DNA of 64,000 nt from an uncultured Gemmataceae bacterium (GCA_937923405.1 CALDUY010000043.1:62001-126000); one strand, 5' to 3'; positions 40,962 to 50,241 are shown, counted from the stretch's first letter. The notes: generated by a model not told the origin, from the sequence alone. A program made the numbers and translations.

Positions 40962-42422
40962 ATGACTCCAGGAATGACTCCCGCCGTGAGCCGGGCCATC
41001 GAGGCCGCTGCCCGATTTGTGGGCGAAGCCGCCAGCGTCGAGCCGCTGCACTTGCTACATGGGCTACTCGATGAAGAAGAGGGGGCAGCGGTAACACTGG
41101 CGGTGCGAGCCGGCTTCGACTACGCCGGCTACCTCGCCCGACGAGGACCGGGACAGCCGCCGCGCCTGGTGCCGTTGTCGCCCGCCAGCGAAGCGTTACT
41201 GTTCACCGCGCGCGAACTGTCCTACGAGCTTTCCCACGAGGGAATCATTTCCAGCGAAGCGTTGCTGTTGGCTTTAACCCGAGCTATGTCGCTTCCGGGG
41301 CTGGAATCAGCTCGACTAGAGGAACTGCTTCAGGAAGCCAAGCCGCCGGTGATCCCGCTGGAGGATCCGCCGCAGCTGGCCGACCTGACCGAACAGATCG
41401 ACTTGGCTCGCATTCTCGATGCCAGCTTCAACCGTGCTCGCGAGGCTCTGCGAGTGCTGGAGGATTATGCTCGGTTCGCCCTAGACGACGCTTTCCTCTG
41501 CGGTGAGTTGAAAAACCTGCGTCATCAGCTGACTGCAGCGATGGAACTGCTCGGTCCCAGCGGAAGGCACGAGGCGCGTGAGACGCAGCGCGACGTCGGC
41601 ATTGAAATAACCGGGGAACGGGAGTTCGACCGTGCCTCGTTGGCCGAAGTGGTCGCTGCTAATGCCAAGCGATTGCAGGAAGCGTTGCGGAGCATGGAAG
41701 AGTTTGCCAAGGTCCAGCTTCCTTTGCTCGCCGAGCGCGTCGAGCAGATGCGCTATGCGTCGTACACGCTCGAACGCGCCTTGCGGATCGGGACGGTCTC
41801 GCGGCAGCGCTTGCGCGATGCTCGACTGTATGTGCTGTTGTCGGCGTCGAGCTGTGTTTCCTCGCTGCAATGGACGATCGAGGAGGCGGCCGCCGGCGGA
41901 GCCGACATCGTGCAGTTGCGTGAAAAGAACCTCAGCGATCGCGAGTTGCTCGCTCGTGCCCGCCAAGTGCGGCAGTGGACGCGACAGGCGGGCGTGCTGT
42001 TCATCGTCAACGATCGGCCCGACGTGGCCCGGCTCGTCGAGGCGGACGGGGTACATCTGGGCCAAGACGATTTGTCGGTCAAAGAGGCTCGACGCATCGT
42101 CGGCCCCACAGCATTGATCGGCGTCAGCACGCACTCGCTGGAGCAGCTACGACAAGCGATTCTCGATGGGGCCAACTATGTCGGCCTCGGTCCTGTGTTT
42201 CCCTCGGTGACGAAGAATTTCACCGACTTGGCCGGTTTAGAATATGTAAGATCTGCTTTAGCGGAAACGACGATACCGGCGTTCGCCATCGGCGGCATTC
42301 ATGCAGGAAATCTGGCCCAGGTGGTGGCGGTTGGCACTCGCCGCATCGCCGTCAGCTCCGCCATCACCGCTGCCGACGATCCCCGCCTCGCCGCCGCCCA
42401 GTTGCGAGCTGGGTTGTCGTGA
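40962..42422 (+). CDS. thiE: Clp N-domain / ThiD2 / thiamine-phosphate synthase fusion
   Basis: 486 residues in three parts. Residues 5-125 form a double Clp N-terminal repeat (AVSRAIEAAARFVGEAASVE and the matching SEALLFTARELSYELSHEG). Residues about 146-270 form a ThiD2-type domain (ILDASFNRAREALRVLEDYA). Residues about 288-480 form ThiE: ADIVQLREKNLSDRELL, FIVNDRPDVARLVEADGVHL, GQDDL, GVSTHS and GLGPVFPS. ThiE joins the pyrimidine and thiazole phosphates to make thiamine phosphate. ThiD2-ThiE fusions are known; I do not know of a Clp_N addition. The start has a GGGGG ribosome-like stretch. Confidence 0.9.
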   Translation: MTPGMTPAVSRAIEAAARFVGEAASVEPLHLLHGLLDEEEGAAVTLAVRAGFDYAGYLARRGPGQPPRLVPLSPASEALLFTARELSYELSHEGIISSEALLLALTRAMSLPGLESARLEELLQEAKPPVIPLEDPPQLADLTEQIDLARILDASFNRAREALRVLEDYARFALDDAFLCGELKNLRHQLTAAMELLGPSGRHEARETQRDVGIEITGEREFDRASLAEVVAANAKRLQEALRSMEEFAKVQLPLLAERVEQMRYASYTLERALRIGTVSRQRLRDARLYVLLSASSCVSSLQWTIEEAAAGGADIVQLREKNLSDRELLARARQVRQWTRQAGVLFIVNDRPDVARLVEADGVHLGQDDLSVKEARRIVGPTALIGVSTHSLEQLRQAILDGANYVGLGPVFPSVTKNFTDLAGLEYVRSALAETTIPAFAIGGIHAGNLAQVVAVGTRRIAVSSAITAADDPRLAAAQLRAGLS

Positions 42423-42453
42423 GGCGGTTAGGCGCGACACCAGCAGTAGCGAC

Positions 42454-43029
42454 TCACTCGCGGCTGGCCAGTTCTTGGCGTAACTTGCGTACTGCCTTAT
42501 ATTTCTCGTCGCTGATGCGCTCGACCGGCAAGGCCAGTTGCTCGGCGATCTCGTGAACGGAGTGCCCTTCCAAGGTTAGGCGAAGAATGCGTTGCTGCCG
42601 TGCGCTGAGATGCTGCTCGGCAGCGTGGAACACGGTTTCCCGCAGTTCGGCGAGGCGCTCCGCGCCTTCGGTGCGTGGGTCGGCGGCTCCGTCCACTCCG
42701 TCGGAATAGCGTCGTGTTCGTTGAACCCGCTTTTTCACAGTGTCGATGGCTCGCAGAAATTCACGGCGTTCCTCTCCATCCACGCGGAGAGCGAGATCCC
42801 AACGCGAGGTGGGCACTCGTTCCAACAGCCGAGTGAACACTTCTTGCGTGCAGTCGCCCCACGAATCGAACGGTACGCGAGCATTCCGCCAGCAAGAGGT
42901 GCAATAGCGGCCAATGTCGCGTAACGATCCCTCGGCGGCAGCTCGGTCGGCTCCAAACGCCGACAGGGCCGTGCCTAGCACCACTGCCGCCATCATCCGT
43001 CGCGATCGCGAAGAACCAGAAGTGGACAT
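42454..43029 (-). CDS. sigma-70 family RNA polymerase sigma factor (ECF-like)
   Basis: 191 residues from ATG 43029 behind GAGAGGAT. The sigma2 core is GDCTQEVFTRLLERVP, and sigma4 reads LSARQQRILRLTLEGHSVHEIAEQLALPVERISDEKYKAVRKLRQEL with a plausible helix-turn-helix. The first 35 residues look odd for a sigma factor: a basic start and a small-residue hydrophobic run (MMAAVVLGTALSAFG) resembling a membrane or signal segment. No anti-sigma gene is nearby. It is divergent from the receiver-like gene. Confidence 0.82.
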   Translation of the reverse strand: MSTSGSSRSRRMMAAVVLGTALSAFGADRAAAEGSLRDIGRYCTSCWRNARVPFDSWGDCTQEVFTRLLERVPTSRWDLALRVDGEERREFLRAIDTVKKRVQRTRRYSDGVDGAADPRTEGAERLAELRETVFHAAEQHLSARQQRILRLTLEGHSVHEIAEQLALPVERISDEKYKAVRKLRQELASRE

Positions 43030-43207
43030 CCGCTCATCCTCTCTAGGTCGCAGGGGCACCTCATTGTAGACCGTCCCCTACAAATCTGGACAGCTCAACG
43101 GGGCAATCTCGCTGGCAATTTTTCTTTATTCTATTCGATCAGTCGAGGCTGGGTACGCACGATCTTCGACCTACAATGCTGTTTAGCATCGCGCAGGAGA
43201 TTTTACT

Positions 43208-43594
43208 ATGTCGAACAAACGGGTTCTCAGTGTCGGTCAGTGTCTGGCCGATCATAGCACCCTGAAGCGTTGGTTGGGCGAGCGGTTCGCTGCCGTTGTC
43301 GTGCCGCTGGATTCCTGCGACGAGGCGATCGAGTGTCTCCGCCGAGAACGGTTCGATTTGGTGCTGGTGAACCGCATCTTCGACGCCACCGGCGAGACGG
43401 GTCTGGAACTAATTCGTCGGCTCCGCGCCGAGACCGAGCTATCGTCGGTTCCAGTCATGTTGGTGAGCAACTTTGCCGACGCTCAGGCCGAGGCGGTCGC
43501 TGCCGGTGCTGTCCCTGGCTTTGGCAAGGCAGCGCTGCATCACCCCGAGACGGTAGAACGGTTGCGTCCCTTCTTGGCGACAGATTTCGCTTGA
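43208..43594 (+). CDS. stand-alone receiver-like protein lacking the phosphoacceptor Asp
   Basis: 128 residues with a CheY-like fold. Where the phosphoacceptor Asp belongs, the strand reads LVLVNRIF, giving Asn55. The N-terminal acidic pair is missing (VGQC). The conserved Ser/Thr (Ser87, MLVSNF) and Lys107 (GFGKAAL) remain. It is thus a pseudo-receiver, likely phosphorylation-independent. CAGGAG is a good ribosome site. It precedes the DUF1549 gene by about 90 bp and is divergent from the sigma factor gene. Confidence 0.8.
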   Translation: MSNKRVLSVGQCLADHSTLKRWLGERFAAVVVPLDSCDEAIECLRRERFDLVLVNRIFDATGETGLELIRRLRAETELSSVPVMLVSNFADAQAEAVAAGAVPGFGKAALHHPETVERLRPFLATDFA

Positions 43595-43687
43595 CTTCTG
43601 CTGTCATCCAGGTAGGGTGTTAAGCATCCTACCTAATCGCCTTCCCACCATCCTCCCCGTCGTTCCTCCCCGGAACAAGGAGGTATT

Positions 43688-45280
43688 ATGATCTACCGTT
43701 GCCTTCCGCTGCTAGCGGCCTGGCTCGCATTACCGGCCTTCGCCGCTGCTCCGCCGACCTGCTCCGAACCGCTGCACCAGGCGATTGATCGGTTGCTGGC
43801 TTTCGATAAGCCGCACCCTTGCAGTGATGCCGAGTTCGTTCGCCGGGTGTATCTCGATCTGACAGGCTGCATTCCCAGCGTGGATCAAACGCGGGCCTTT
43901 CTGACCCGTTCTGAGCCGAACAAGAGACAACTGCTGATCGATCAGTTGCTGGCCAGTCCCGAACATGCGCGGCATCTGGCCAATTTCCTCGACGTGACCT
44001 TGATGGAACGCCTGCCTGATCGGGTGGTGCCTCGGGCGGAGTGGCAGGCGTTTTTGTTTCAGGCAGCCTCGACCAATATGCCCTGGGATGTGCTGGTTGG
44101 TGAAGTGCTTTCCGGAGACTCAAGCGATCCGAAAAGTAGCCATCGAGTCAAGTTCTACCTCGAACGCGGGGAGACGCATCAGATCACGCGCGACGTTAGC
44201 CGACTTATTCTCGGCGCGAACCTGCAATGTGCCCAATGCCACGATCACCCGCGCATCGAGGAATATCGCCAGGAGGATTACTACGGCCTGTTTGCCTTTC
44301 TTGGTCGCGTGTCGTTCGTGACGGACAAGACGACGAAAAAGCTGGCTCTGTCGGAAAAGGCGGATGGGGAGACGACGTATCAGAGCGTCTTCGATCCGCG
44401 CAAAGTGACCAAGACAGCGTTGCCGCGCGTTCCAGGAGGAAAGCCGATCCCCGATGCCCCCGTGGACAAGGCCAAGCCCTACCGAGTGGCTCCCGCGGCT
44501 GACGTGCCAGGAGTGCCGACCTACAGCCGCCGTGCCGCTTTGGCCTCGGCCATCACGCGAAGTGACAACGCGATGTTTCGACGCAACATCGCCAACCGCC
44601 TGTGGGCCAAAATGATGGGACGCGGTCTGGTCGAACCCGTGGACATGGACTACCCAGGTAATCCTGCCTCGTATCCGGAGTTGCTCGACCATCTTGCCCA
44701 GACGATGGCGGAACACCGCTTCGATATGCGCTACTTCCTTCGTGAGATTGCCCTCAGCCAGGCCTATCAGCGTTCCAGTGAACTACCCGAGGGGGTCGAC
44801 GAGCGAAAGCTGCCCCCGTACTTCGTCGCGGTGCTGAAGCCATTGACGCCAGAGCAACTCGCCTTCAGCCTGATGCAGGCGACCGGCCTGACCGAGGTAA
44901 CACGGCAAGCGCTGGGCAAGAACGCCAACGAGGCGACACTGTTCGCTCGGCTGGAAGGGAACGTTCGGCCCTTTGTGCGGACGTTCGGTAGTCCCGCTGG
45001 TATGACGCCGTCGTTCGATGCCCGCATGGATCAGGCGTTGTTCCTAGCGAACGGGCCGATGATACGTGGTTGGTTGACAATCAACAATGGCCTAGCGGCC
45101 CGTCTGAGCAAATTGCAGGGCGATGCCTTGGCCGACGAACTGTATCTTAGCGTGTTGACTCGCTTGCCTAATGCCGAGGAGCGAAAAGACGTGGCCGACT
45201 TCCTAACGCGAACCAACCGCAACGTCGCCGAGCTGGCCTGGGCCCTGCTAGCGTCGACCGAGTTCCGCTTCAACCACTGA
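43688..45280 (+). CDS. DUF1549 and DUF1553 domain protein
   Basis: 530 residues. A signal peptide (LAAWLALPAFAAAP) is followed by DUF1549 with DAEFVRRVYLDLTGCIPS and CAQCHDHP (Cys181, Cys184, His185, a c-type heme-like motif). DUF1553 follows with SDNAMFRRNIANRLWAKMMGRGLV, the FDMRYFLREIALSQAYQRSS block and a late FLARTNRN-type end. AAGGAGG gives an excellent ribosome site. The family is typical of planctomycetes and is usually paired with a DUF1501 gene, as here. Biochemical role unknown. Confidence 0.94.
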   Translation: MIYRCLPLLAAWLALPAFAAAPPTCSEPLHQAIDRLLAFDKPHPCSDAEFVRRVYLDLTGCIPSVDQTRAFLTRSEPNKRQLLIDQLLASPEHARHLANFLDVTLMERLPDRVVPRAEWQAFLFQAASTNMPWDVLVGEVLSGDSSDPKSSHRVKFYLERGETHQITRDVSRLILGANLQCAQCHDHPRIEEYRQEDYYGLFAFLGRVSFVTDKTTKKLALSEKADGETTYQSVFDPRKVTKTALPRVPGGKPIPDAPVDKAKPYRVAPAADVPGVPTYSRRAALASAITRSDNAMFRRNIANRLWAKMMGRGLVEPVDMDYPGNPASYPELLDHLAQTMAEHRFDMRYFLREIALSQAYQRSSELPEGVDERKLPPYFVAVLKPLTPEQLAFSLMQATGLTEVTRQALGKNANEATLFARLEGNVRPFVRTFGSPAGMTPSFDARMDQALFLANGPMIRGWLTINNGLAARLSKLQGDALADELYLSVLTRLPNAEERKDVADFLTRTNRNVAELAWALLASTEFRFNH

Positions 45281-45327
45281 TTCGGGTAGAGATATGGAGC
45301 GCCCCAACCTTTCAGGAGGTCAAAACG

Positions 45328-45562
45328 ATGACCCGAGTTTATCGTGGATGACGTGCTGCGAGCGAAGTTGCATGGCTTAATCAGACCGCTGGAAATTTGC
45401 GACAACGACGATCGTGTAATTGCTCGCGTCTTTCCCGTATCCATGAGTGGGAGAAAGTCGAGCGGATGGTTTGCGGATCACGTTTATCACGCCTTTGGGG
45501 ATCTTGTTTTGGGTAGATTTGGTCCCTTGGATCGTTTGGGTAACTTCGGTTTGGTTGACTGA
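45328..45562 (+). pseudogene. small planctomycete-type hypothetical gene with an early frameshift
   Basis: AGGAGGT lies 7 bp before the ATG at 45328, but this frame stops after seven codons. Removing one base near 45338-45340 joins it to the frame at 45344, giving M-T-R then FIVDDVLRAKLHGL and PLEICDNDDRVIARVFP. This resembles small proteins often found in planctomycetes (my recollection of the family, not checked). The C-terminal half is low-complexity and atypical. The remainder of the 324-bp gap between the DUF1549 and DUF1501 genes shows nothing else. Confidence 0.35.
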
Positions 45563-45604
45563 ATAACTAGGTGTCAGTCTGCAGTGTTCAAGGAGACTCT
45601 GACC

Positions 45605-46882
45605 ATGCGTTGTCACTATGCGTGCGGCTCGACAGAACACACGATTTCTCGGCGAGCATTTCTCGGCGGCGCGGCCAGCGCGTTGGGCCTGTCGGTGCTG
45701 ACCCAGCCGACTCTGGCCAAGGAACTATCGTCGCAAGAGAAGCGAGTGCTGATGATCTTTCTGCATGGCGGAGTCAGCCAGCTAGAGACTTGGGATCCCA
45801 AGCCCGGCACCAACACGGGCGGTCCATTTCAGGCCATCCCAACTTCGGTGCCCGGCGTCCACATCTCGGAACTGTTGCCCCACACCGCCAAGCTGATGCA
45901 CAAGATCGCTCTGATCCGCGGCCTCAACACCGCCGAGGACGATCACGGCAAGGGCAGCATCATCATGCACACGGGCCGACGACAGGAGCCGGGTATCACC
46001 TATCCGCACCTGGGGGCGGCCTGCGCTCGGTTGCTGGGGCGTGAGGACAACCCATTGCCTGGCTACATCCACATTACCCCGCGTGGCAATGGTGGAGTCA
46101 ACGAAGCCGACGCCGCCTTCTTAGGACCGCGGTTCGCTTCCGTCTCGCTGGATGACGGCAAGGCACCCGCCAATATTGACCGTCCCGCCGGACTGACCGC
46201 CGACGCCGACCGCCTCCGCCACGAACTGCGGCTCAAGGCCAGCCAACGCTTCCTCGAACGCCGTCGCACTGCCCAAACGGAAGCCTACACCCAGACCTAC
46301 GACCAGGCCGCTCAGTTGATGCGCCAAAAGGCCCTGTTCGATAGTTCCAACGAGCCAGCCAAGATTCGCGATCGCTATGGCCGACACGACTTCGGGCGTC
46401 ACTGTCTGATGGCTCGGCGACTGCTCGAAGGCGGAGCGACCTTCGTCAAGATTAGCCACTCCAACTACGACACGCACCACGAGAACTTCGACTTCCACAT
46501 CGAACAGCTCGGCGAGTTCGACGGGCCTTTCGCCACCCTTTTGGAAGACCTCGACCTGCGCGGCTTGCTCGACAGCACGCTGATCATCGTGATGTCGGAG
46601 TTTGGACGCACGCCGAACATCAATCGCCTCTATGGCCGCGATCACTGGTCCAAGGCATGGTCGATCGCCGTGGCCGGCTGCGGCATCAAGGGCGGCGCGG
46701 TGCATGGCAAGACCAACGCCAATGGCACCGCTGTGGTCGATGGCCAGGTCGACGGCGGGCATCTGTTCCACACCTACTTCAAAGCCCTGGGGTTAGATCC
46801 GAAGAAGAATTATTACGTCGATCAGCGACCGATTCCGATGGCTGATCCCAAGGCGTTCGCCATCAAGGAGGTGCTGGCATGA
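45605..46882 (+). CDS. DUF1501 family protein with Tat signal
   Basis: 425 residues from ATG 45605 (GGAG upstream). A twin-arginine signal, ISRRAFLGGAASALGLSVL, precedes an alkaline-phosphatase/sulfatase-like fold with VLMIFLHGGVSQLETWDPKPG, NTAEDDHGKGSIIMHTGRR, VMSEFGRTPNIN and GRDHWSKAWSIAVAGCGIKGG. DUF1501 proteins are presumed exported hydrolase-fold partners of DUF1549 proteins. The stop overlaps the next start by ATGA. Confidence 0.95.
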   Translation: MRCHYACGSTEHTISRRAFLGGAASALGLSVLTQPTLAKELSSQEKRVLMIFLHGGVSQLETWDPKPGTNTGGPFQAIPTSVPGVHISELLPHTAKLMHKIALIRGLNTAEDDHGKGSIIMHTGRRQEPGITYPHLGAACARLLGREDNPLPGYIHITPRGNGGVNEADAAFLGPRFASVSLDDGKAPANIDRPAGLTADADRLRHELRLKASQRFLERRRTAQTEAYTQTYDQAAQLMRQKALFDSSNEPAKIRDRYGRHDFGRHCLMARRLLEGGATFVKISHSNYDTHHENFDFHIEQLGEFDGPFATLLEDLDLRGLLDSTLIIVMSEFGRTPNINRLYGRDHWSKAWSIAVAGCGIKGGAVHGKTNANGTAVVDGQVDGGHLFHTYFKALGLDPKKNYYVDQRPIPMADPKAFAIKEVLA

Positions 46883-47901
46883 GTTTCCTCGCCGCGCCTC
46901 CTGTCGCCGCTGAGCCGAAGATCGATCCGACTGTCATGCACTTGACGGCGACGTGGAAGCACACCAGCCCAGCGATCGCTGCTCGCTTCGATCCCAGCGG
47001 ACGCTACCTGTTCAGCACGGCTCAGGACAACAAAGTGTTACGCTGGGACATGGCCACGGGAAAAAATACGGAGTTTATCGGTCACAAAAGTTGGGTTCGT
47101 GGGCTGACCTTTGCTGCAGGTCGCCTCTTCACTGCTGACTGGGCCGGTCGCATCACGGCTTGGCCGATCGAGGGGAACGCCGAGCCAATCTGGACCATCC
47201 AGGCGCATCGGGGCTGGGCGCGGGCCGTCACCATCAGTCCCGATGGCAACATGCTCGCCTCGTGCGGCAACGATCATCTGGTCAAGCTCTGGTCGCCGGT
47301 CGATGGTTCCTTGCTCCGCACGTTCGCCGAGCATGACTGCCACGCCTACAATGTCGCTTTTCATCCACAGGGGAAGTCGCTGGTTTCCGCAGATCTTAAA
47401 GGAATTGTCAAGGTCTGGGATCTTGACAAGAACCAGATGGTCCGCCAGTTGGATGCCAAGCAGCTGTACAAGTACGATGCCGGCTTCCGCGCCGACATTG
47501 GCGGAGTGCGAAGCATGGCTTTCGACGCCGAGGGCAAGTACCTTGCCTGTGCCGGCATTACGAACGTGACCAACGCCTTCGCCGGTGTTGGTAACCCGTT
47601 GGTGCTGTTGTTCGATTGGGTGTCAGGTGCGCTCAAGTTGGAGTTGAAGCCCAAAGCCGCTTTCCAGGGCACGGCCTGGGGCGTGGTTTTCCATCGGCGC
47701 GGCTGGGTGCTGGGAGTCGGTGGGGGCAACGGTGGCGTCTTCTGGGCCTGGAAGCTGGATAGCGGCGTGCCGTTCCACACCCTGACTTTGCCCAACAACG
47801 CACGCGATCTGGCCTTGCATCCCGACGGGCGTCGCCTGGCCATTCCCTGCGCAGACGGGTTGATTCGGCTCTACGACCTAGCCGAGAAAAAGAAGGCGTG
47901 A
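46879..47901 (+). CDS. WD40 repeat beta-propeller protein
   Basis: 340 residues. A weak signal-like start is followed by about six to seven WD40 blades, each with a GH or AH turn and a terminal W-D/W-S (KVLRWDMATGK, LVKLWSPVDGS, IVKVWDLDKN, LIRLYDLAEKK). It is coupled by ATGA to the DUF1501 gene and completes the DUF1549-DUF1501-WD40 set. Likely an extracytoplasmic scaffold or binding protein. Ligand unknown. Confidence 0.9.
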   Translation: MSFLAAPPVAAEPKIDPTVMHLTATWKHTSPAIAARFDPSGRYLFSTAQDNKVLRWDMATGKNTEFIGHKSWVRGLTFAAGRLFTADWAGRITAWPIEGNAEPIWTIQAHRGWARAVTISPDGNMLASCGNDHLVKLWSPVDGSLLRTFAEHDCHAYNVAFHPQGKSLVSADLKGIVKVWDLDKNQMVRQLDAKQLYKYDAGFRADIGGVRSMAFDAEGKYLACAGITNVTNAFAGVGNPLVLLFDWVSGALKLELKPKAAFQGTAWGVVFHRRGWVLGVGGGNGGVFWAWKLDSGVPFHTLTLPNNARDLALHPDGRRLAIPCADGLIRLYDLAEKKKA

Positions 47902-47980
47902 GAGGAGACGGCGAAACTGGGCCGTCGCGGTTCACTCGCCCCGATGCCGAACGGCTCGTGTTCCGTTATCCTTTCCCCAT

Positions 47981-49375
47981 ATGACCGACCTTGTTTTTCA
48001 GCGCTGTATCAATCCCGACTGTCGCGCCACGACCAGCGTCGAGGATACCACGTTTCGTTGTGGCATATGTGGCAGTCTGCGCGACGTCGCCTACGACTGG
48101 GACCGGCTGCCGTTGCCGCGTTCCTTGCGCGACTTTGAAGCTAAATGGTCGCAACGGACCGATCCGTTGTGCTTCTCTGGTGTGTGGCGTTTCCGTGAGT
48201 TGTTGCCGTTCGCTCCCTCCGAGATGATTTTGACCATTGGAGAGGGGCAAACGATCCTACAGCGAGCCGACGCCGTCGCTGCTTTCGTCGGACTGAAGGC
48301 CGGCCAATTGTTCTTGCAGTACGAGGGCATGAACCCTTCGGGCAGCTTCAAGGACAACGGCATGACCGCTGCTTTCAGCCACGCTCGCATGGTGGGCGCT
48401 CGCCGCGCCGCCTGTGCGTCGACGGGCAATACCAGCGCGAGCCTCGCTGTTTTCTGCTCCGCTACTAACCTGATGAAGGCGATCATCTTCATCGGCTCGG
48501 GCAAGATCTCCTACGGCAAACTGGCCCAAGGGTTGGACCACGGCGCGTTGACGGTGCAGCTGGCCGGCGACTTCGACGACGCCATGCAGCGTGTGCAGCA
48601 AGTAGCCAAACAGCTCGGCATCTACCTGGTTAATAGCATCAATCCCTTCCGCCTAGAGGGACAGAAGACGGTGATGTACCGCGTGCTGGAGGCCCTGCGT
48701 TGGGAACCGCCTGATTGGATCGTCGTGCCTGGCGGCAACCTCGGCAACGTCAGCGCGTTTGGGAAAGCTTTTTTAGAGTTAGCGGATCTAGGATTACTCA
48801 AAAAACTGCCGCGGCTGGCCGTTATCAATGCGGCTGGGGCCAACACCTTCTATCAACTGTACGAACAGTTCGGCCTACGCTGGAACGAGGGGCGACCGGA
48901 TCAGACCTTGATCTCGCGCTATTACGGCGGCCTCGATGCAGAGGGCATGCGAGCCTCGACCATCGCTAGCGCCATCGAGATCAATCGTCCCGTGAATCTG
49001 ACCAAGGCACTTCGCGCTCTGGATCGCTGCGGTGGAGTGGTTCGCGAGGCCAGCGATCAGGAGATTCTCGACGCTAAAGCCAAGGTCGGCGCAGGTGGCT
49101 TAGGGTGCGAACCAGCCTCGGCGGCCAGTGTCGCGGGGGCCAAGAAACTGCGTCAGGAGGGCATCATTGCCGCCGACGAGCGTGTCGTCTGCATCCTAAC
49201 CGGTCATCAACTAAAAGATCCGACCGCGACCGTGGCCTATCACTCCGGCGACGCCAAGACCTTCGAGGACGTGTTAGCCAGTCGCGGGGTGCGTCGAGCC
49301 AATTTCGCCAACCGTCCCATTCAGGTGTCCAACGACCTCGAACAGATTATTCAGGCCATCGAAGTATACTCGTGA
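47981..49375 (+). CDS. thrC: threonine synthase
   Basis: 464 residues. PLP enzyme turning O-phosphohomoserine into threonine. The N-terminal mini zinc ribbon has Cys9, Cys14, Cys27 and Cys30. YEGMNPSGSFKDNGM contains the PLP lysine (Lys124). CASTGNTSASLAVFCS, GKISYGKLAQGLDHGA and VVPGGNLGNVSAFGKAF follow. dapB begins 10 bp after the stop, making an aspartate-family gene pair. Confidence 0.95.
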   Translation: MTDLVFQRCINPDCRATTSVEDTTFRCGICGSLRDVAYDWDRLPLPRSLRDFEAKWSQRTDPLCFSGVWRFRELLPFAPSEMILTIGEGQTILQRADAVAAFVGLKAGQLFLQYEGMNPSGSFKDNGMTAAFSHARMVGARRAACASTGNTSASLAVFCSATNLMKAIIFIGSGKISYGKLAQGLDHGALTVQLAGDFDDAMQRVQQVAKQLGIYLVNSINPFRLEGQKTVMYRVLEALRWEPPDWIVVPGGNLGNVSAFGKAFLELADLGLLKKLPRLAVINAAGANTFYQLYEQFGLRWNEGRPDQTLISRYYGGLDAEGMRASTIASAIEINRPVNLTKALRALDRCGGVVREASDQEILDAKAKVGAGGLGCEPASAASVAGAKKLRQEGIIAADERVVCILTGHQLKDPTATVAYHSGDAKTFEDVLASRGVRRANFANRPIQVSNDLEQIIQAIEVYS

Positions 49376-49385
49376 GACAAAATCC

Positions 49386-50180
49386 ATGAAGACATGCATT
49401 GGTATCAATGGAGCCGTGGGCCGCATGGGGCAGCGGCTAGTTTGCCTAGCAGCCGAAGACCCCAGCCTGGCGGTCGTTGCTGCTCTGGAGGCGGCCAACC
49501 ATCCGCGCCAGGGACAAGACATCGGCGAAGTCTGCGGATTAGGCAAATTAGGGATCCCTGTTGTTGCTCAACTACCGCTGAAGCTTTCCCTCGATGTGAT
49601 GATCGATTTTTCCTCTCCCGAGGGCACCATGACCGTACTGCCGGTCTGTGTCGATCGCAAGATTCCGCTTGTCGTCGCCACCACGGGACATACTCCCGAG
49701 CAACGCCGCGAAATCGAGGCGGCGGCGCATCAGATTGCCTTACTGATGGCTCCGAACATGAGTCTGTCGGTCAATGTTTTGTTCGCCCTGTGTCGACAGG
49801 CCGCGATACTGCTGAAAGGCAAGGATTTCGATGTCGAGATCATCGAACGGCATCATCGCTTCAAGAAAGATGCTCCCTCAGGCACGGCGATGCACTTTGC
49901 TCGCATCATTCAAGAGGTGTGCGGCGGCGAACTGAAACATGGCCGCGAGGGAATCAGTGGCGAGCGCCCACGCAACGAGATCGGCATGCACGCTCTTCGC
50001 GTTGGCGACAACGTCGGCGAGCATACCATCGTTTTTAGCACGCTAGGTGAGACGCTCGAACTAACGCACAAGGGCCACTCCCGCGACAGCTACGCCCGCG
50101 GCGCACTGCAGGCCGCCAAGTTCCTCGCGGGCAAACCTGCCGGACGCTACCATATGAACGACGTTCTCGGCATCAGCTGA
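49386..50180 (+). CDS. dapB: 4-hydroxy-tetrahydrodipicolinate reductase
   Basis: 264 residues, normal length. It reduces the dihydrodipicolinate precursor in diaminopimelate/lysine synthesis. N-terminal nucleotide site GINGAVGRMGQRLV, then VMIDFSSPEGT, VVATTGHTP, MAPNMSLSVNVLF, and the catalytic EIIERHHRFKKDAPSGTAM. Together with lysA at 27 kb it covers two steps of the lysine branch. Close behind thrC and probably co-transcribed. Confidence 0.96.
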   Translation: MKTCIGINGAVGRMGQRLVCLAAEDPSLAVVAALEAANHPRQGQDIGEVCGLGKLGIPVVAQLPLKLSLDVMIDFSSPEGTMTVLPVCVDRKIPLVVATTGHTPEQRREIEAAAHQIALLMAPNMSLSVNVLFALCRQAAILLKGKDFDVEIIERHHRFKKDAPSGTAMHFARIIQEVCGGELKHGREGISGERPRNEIGMHALRVGDNVGEHTIVFSTLGETLELTHKGHSRDSYARGALQAAKFLAGKPAGRYHMNDVLGIS

Positions 50181-50241
50181 CACAACCTCCCGTAATCGCT
50201 TTCCGCGTTTGCTTACTCTCCCCAGATCAAGTCGCATTGAT

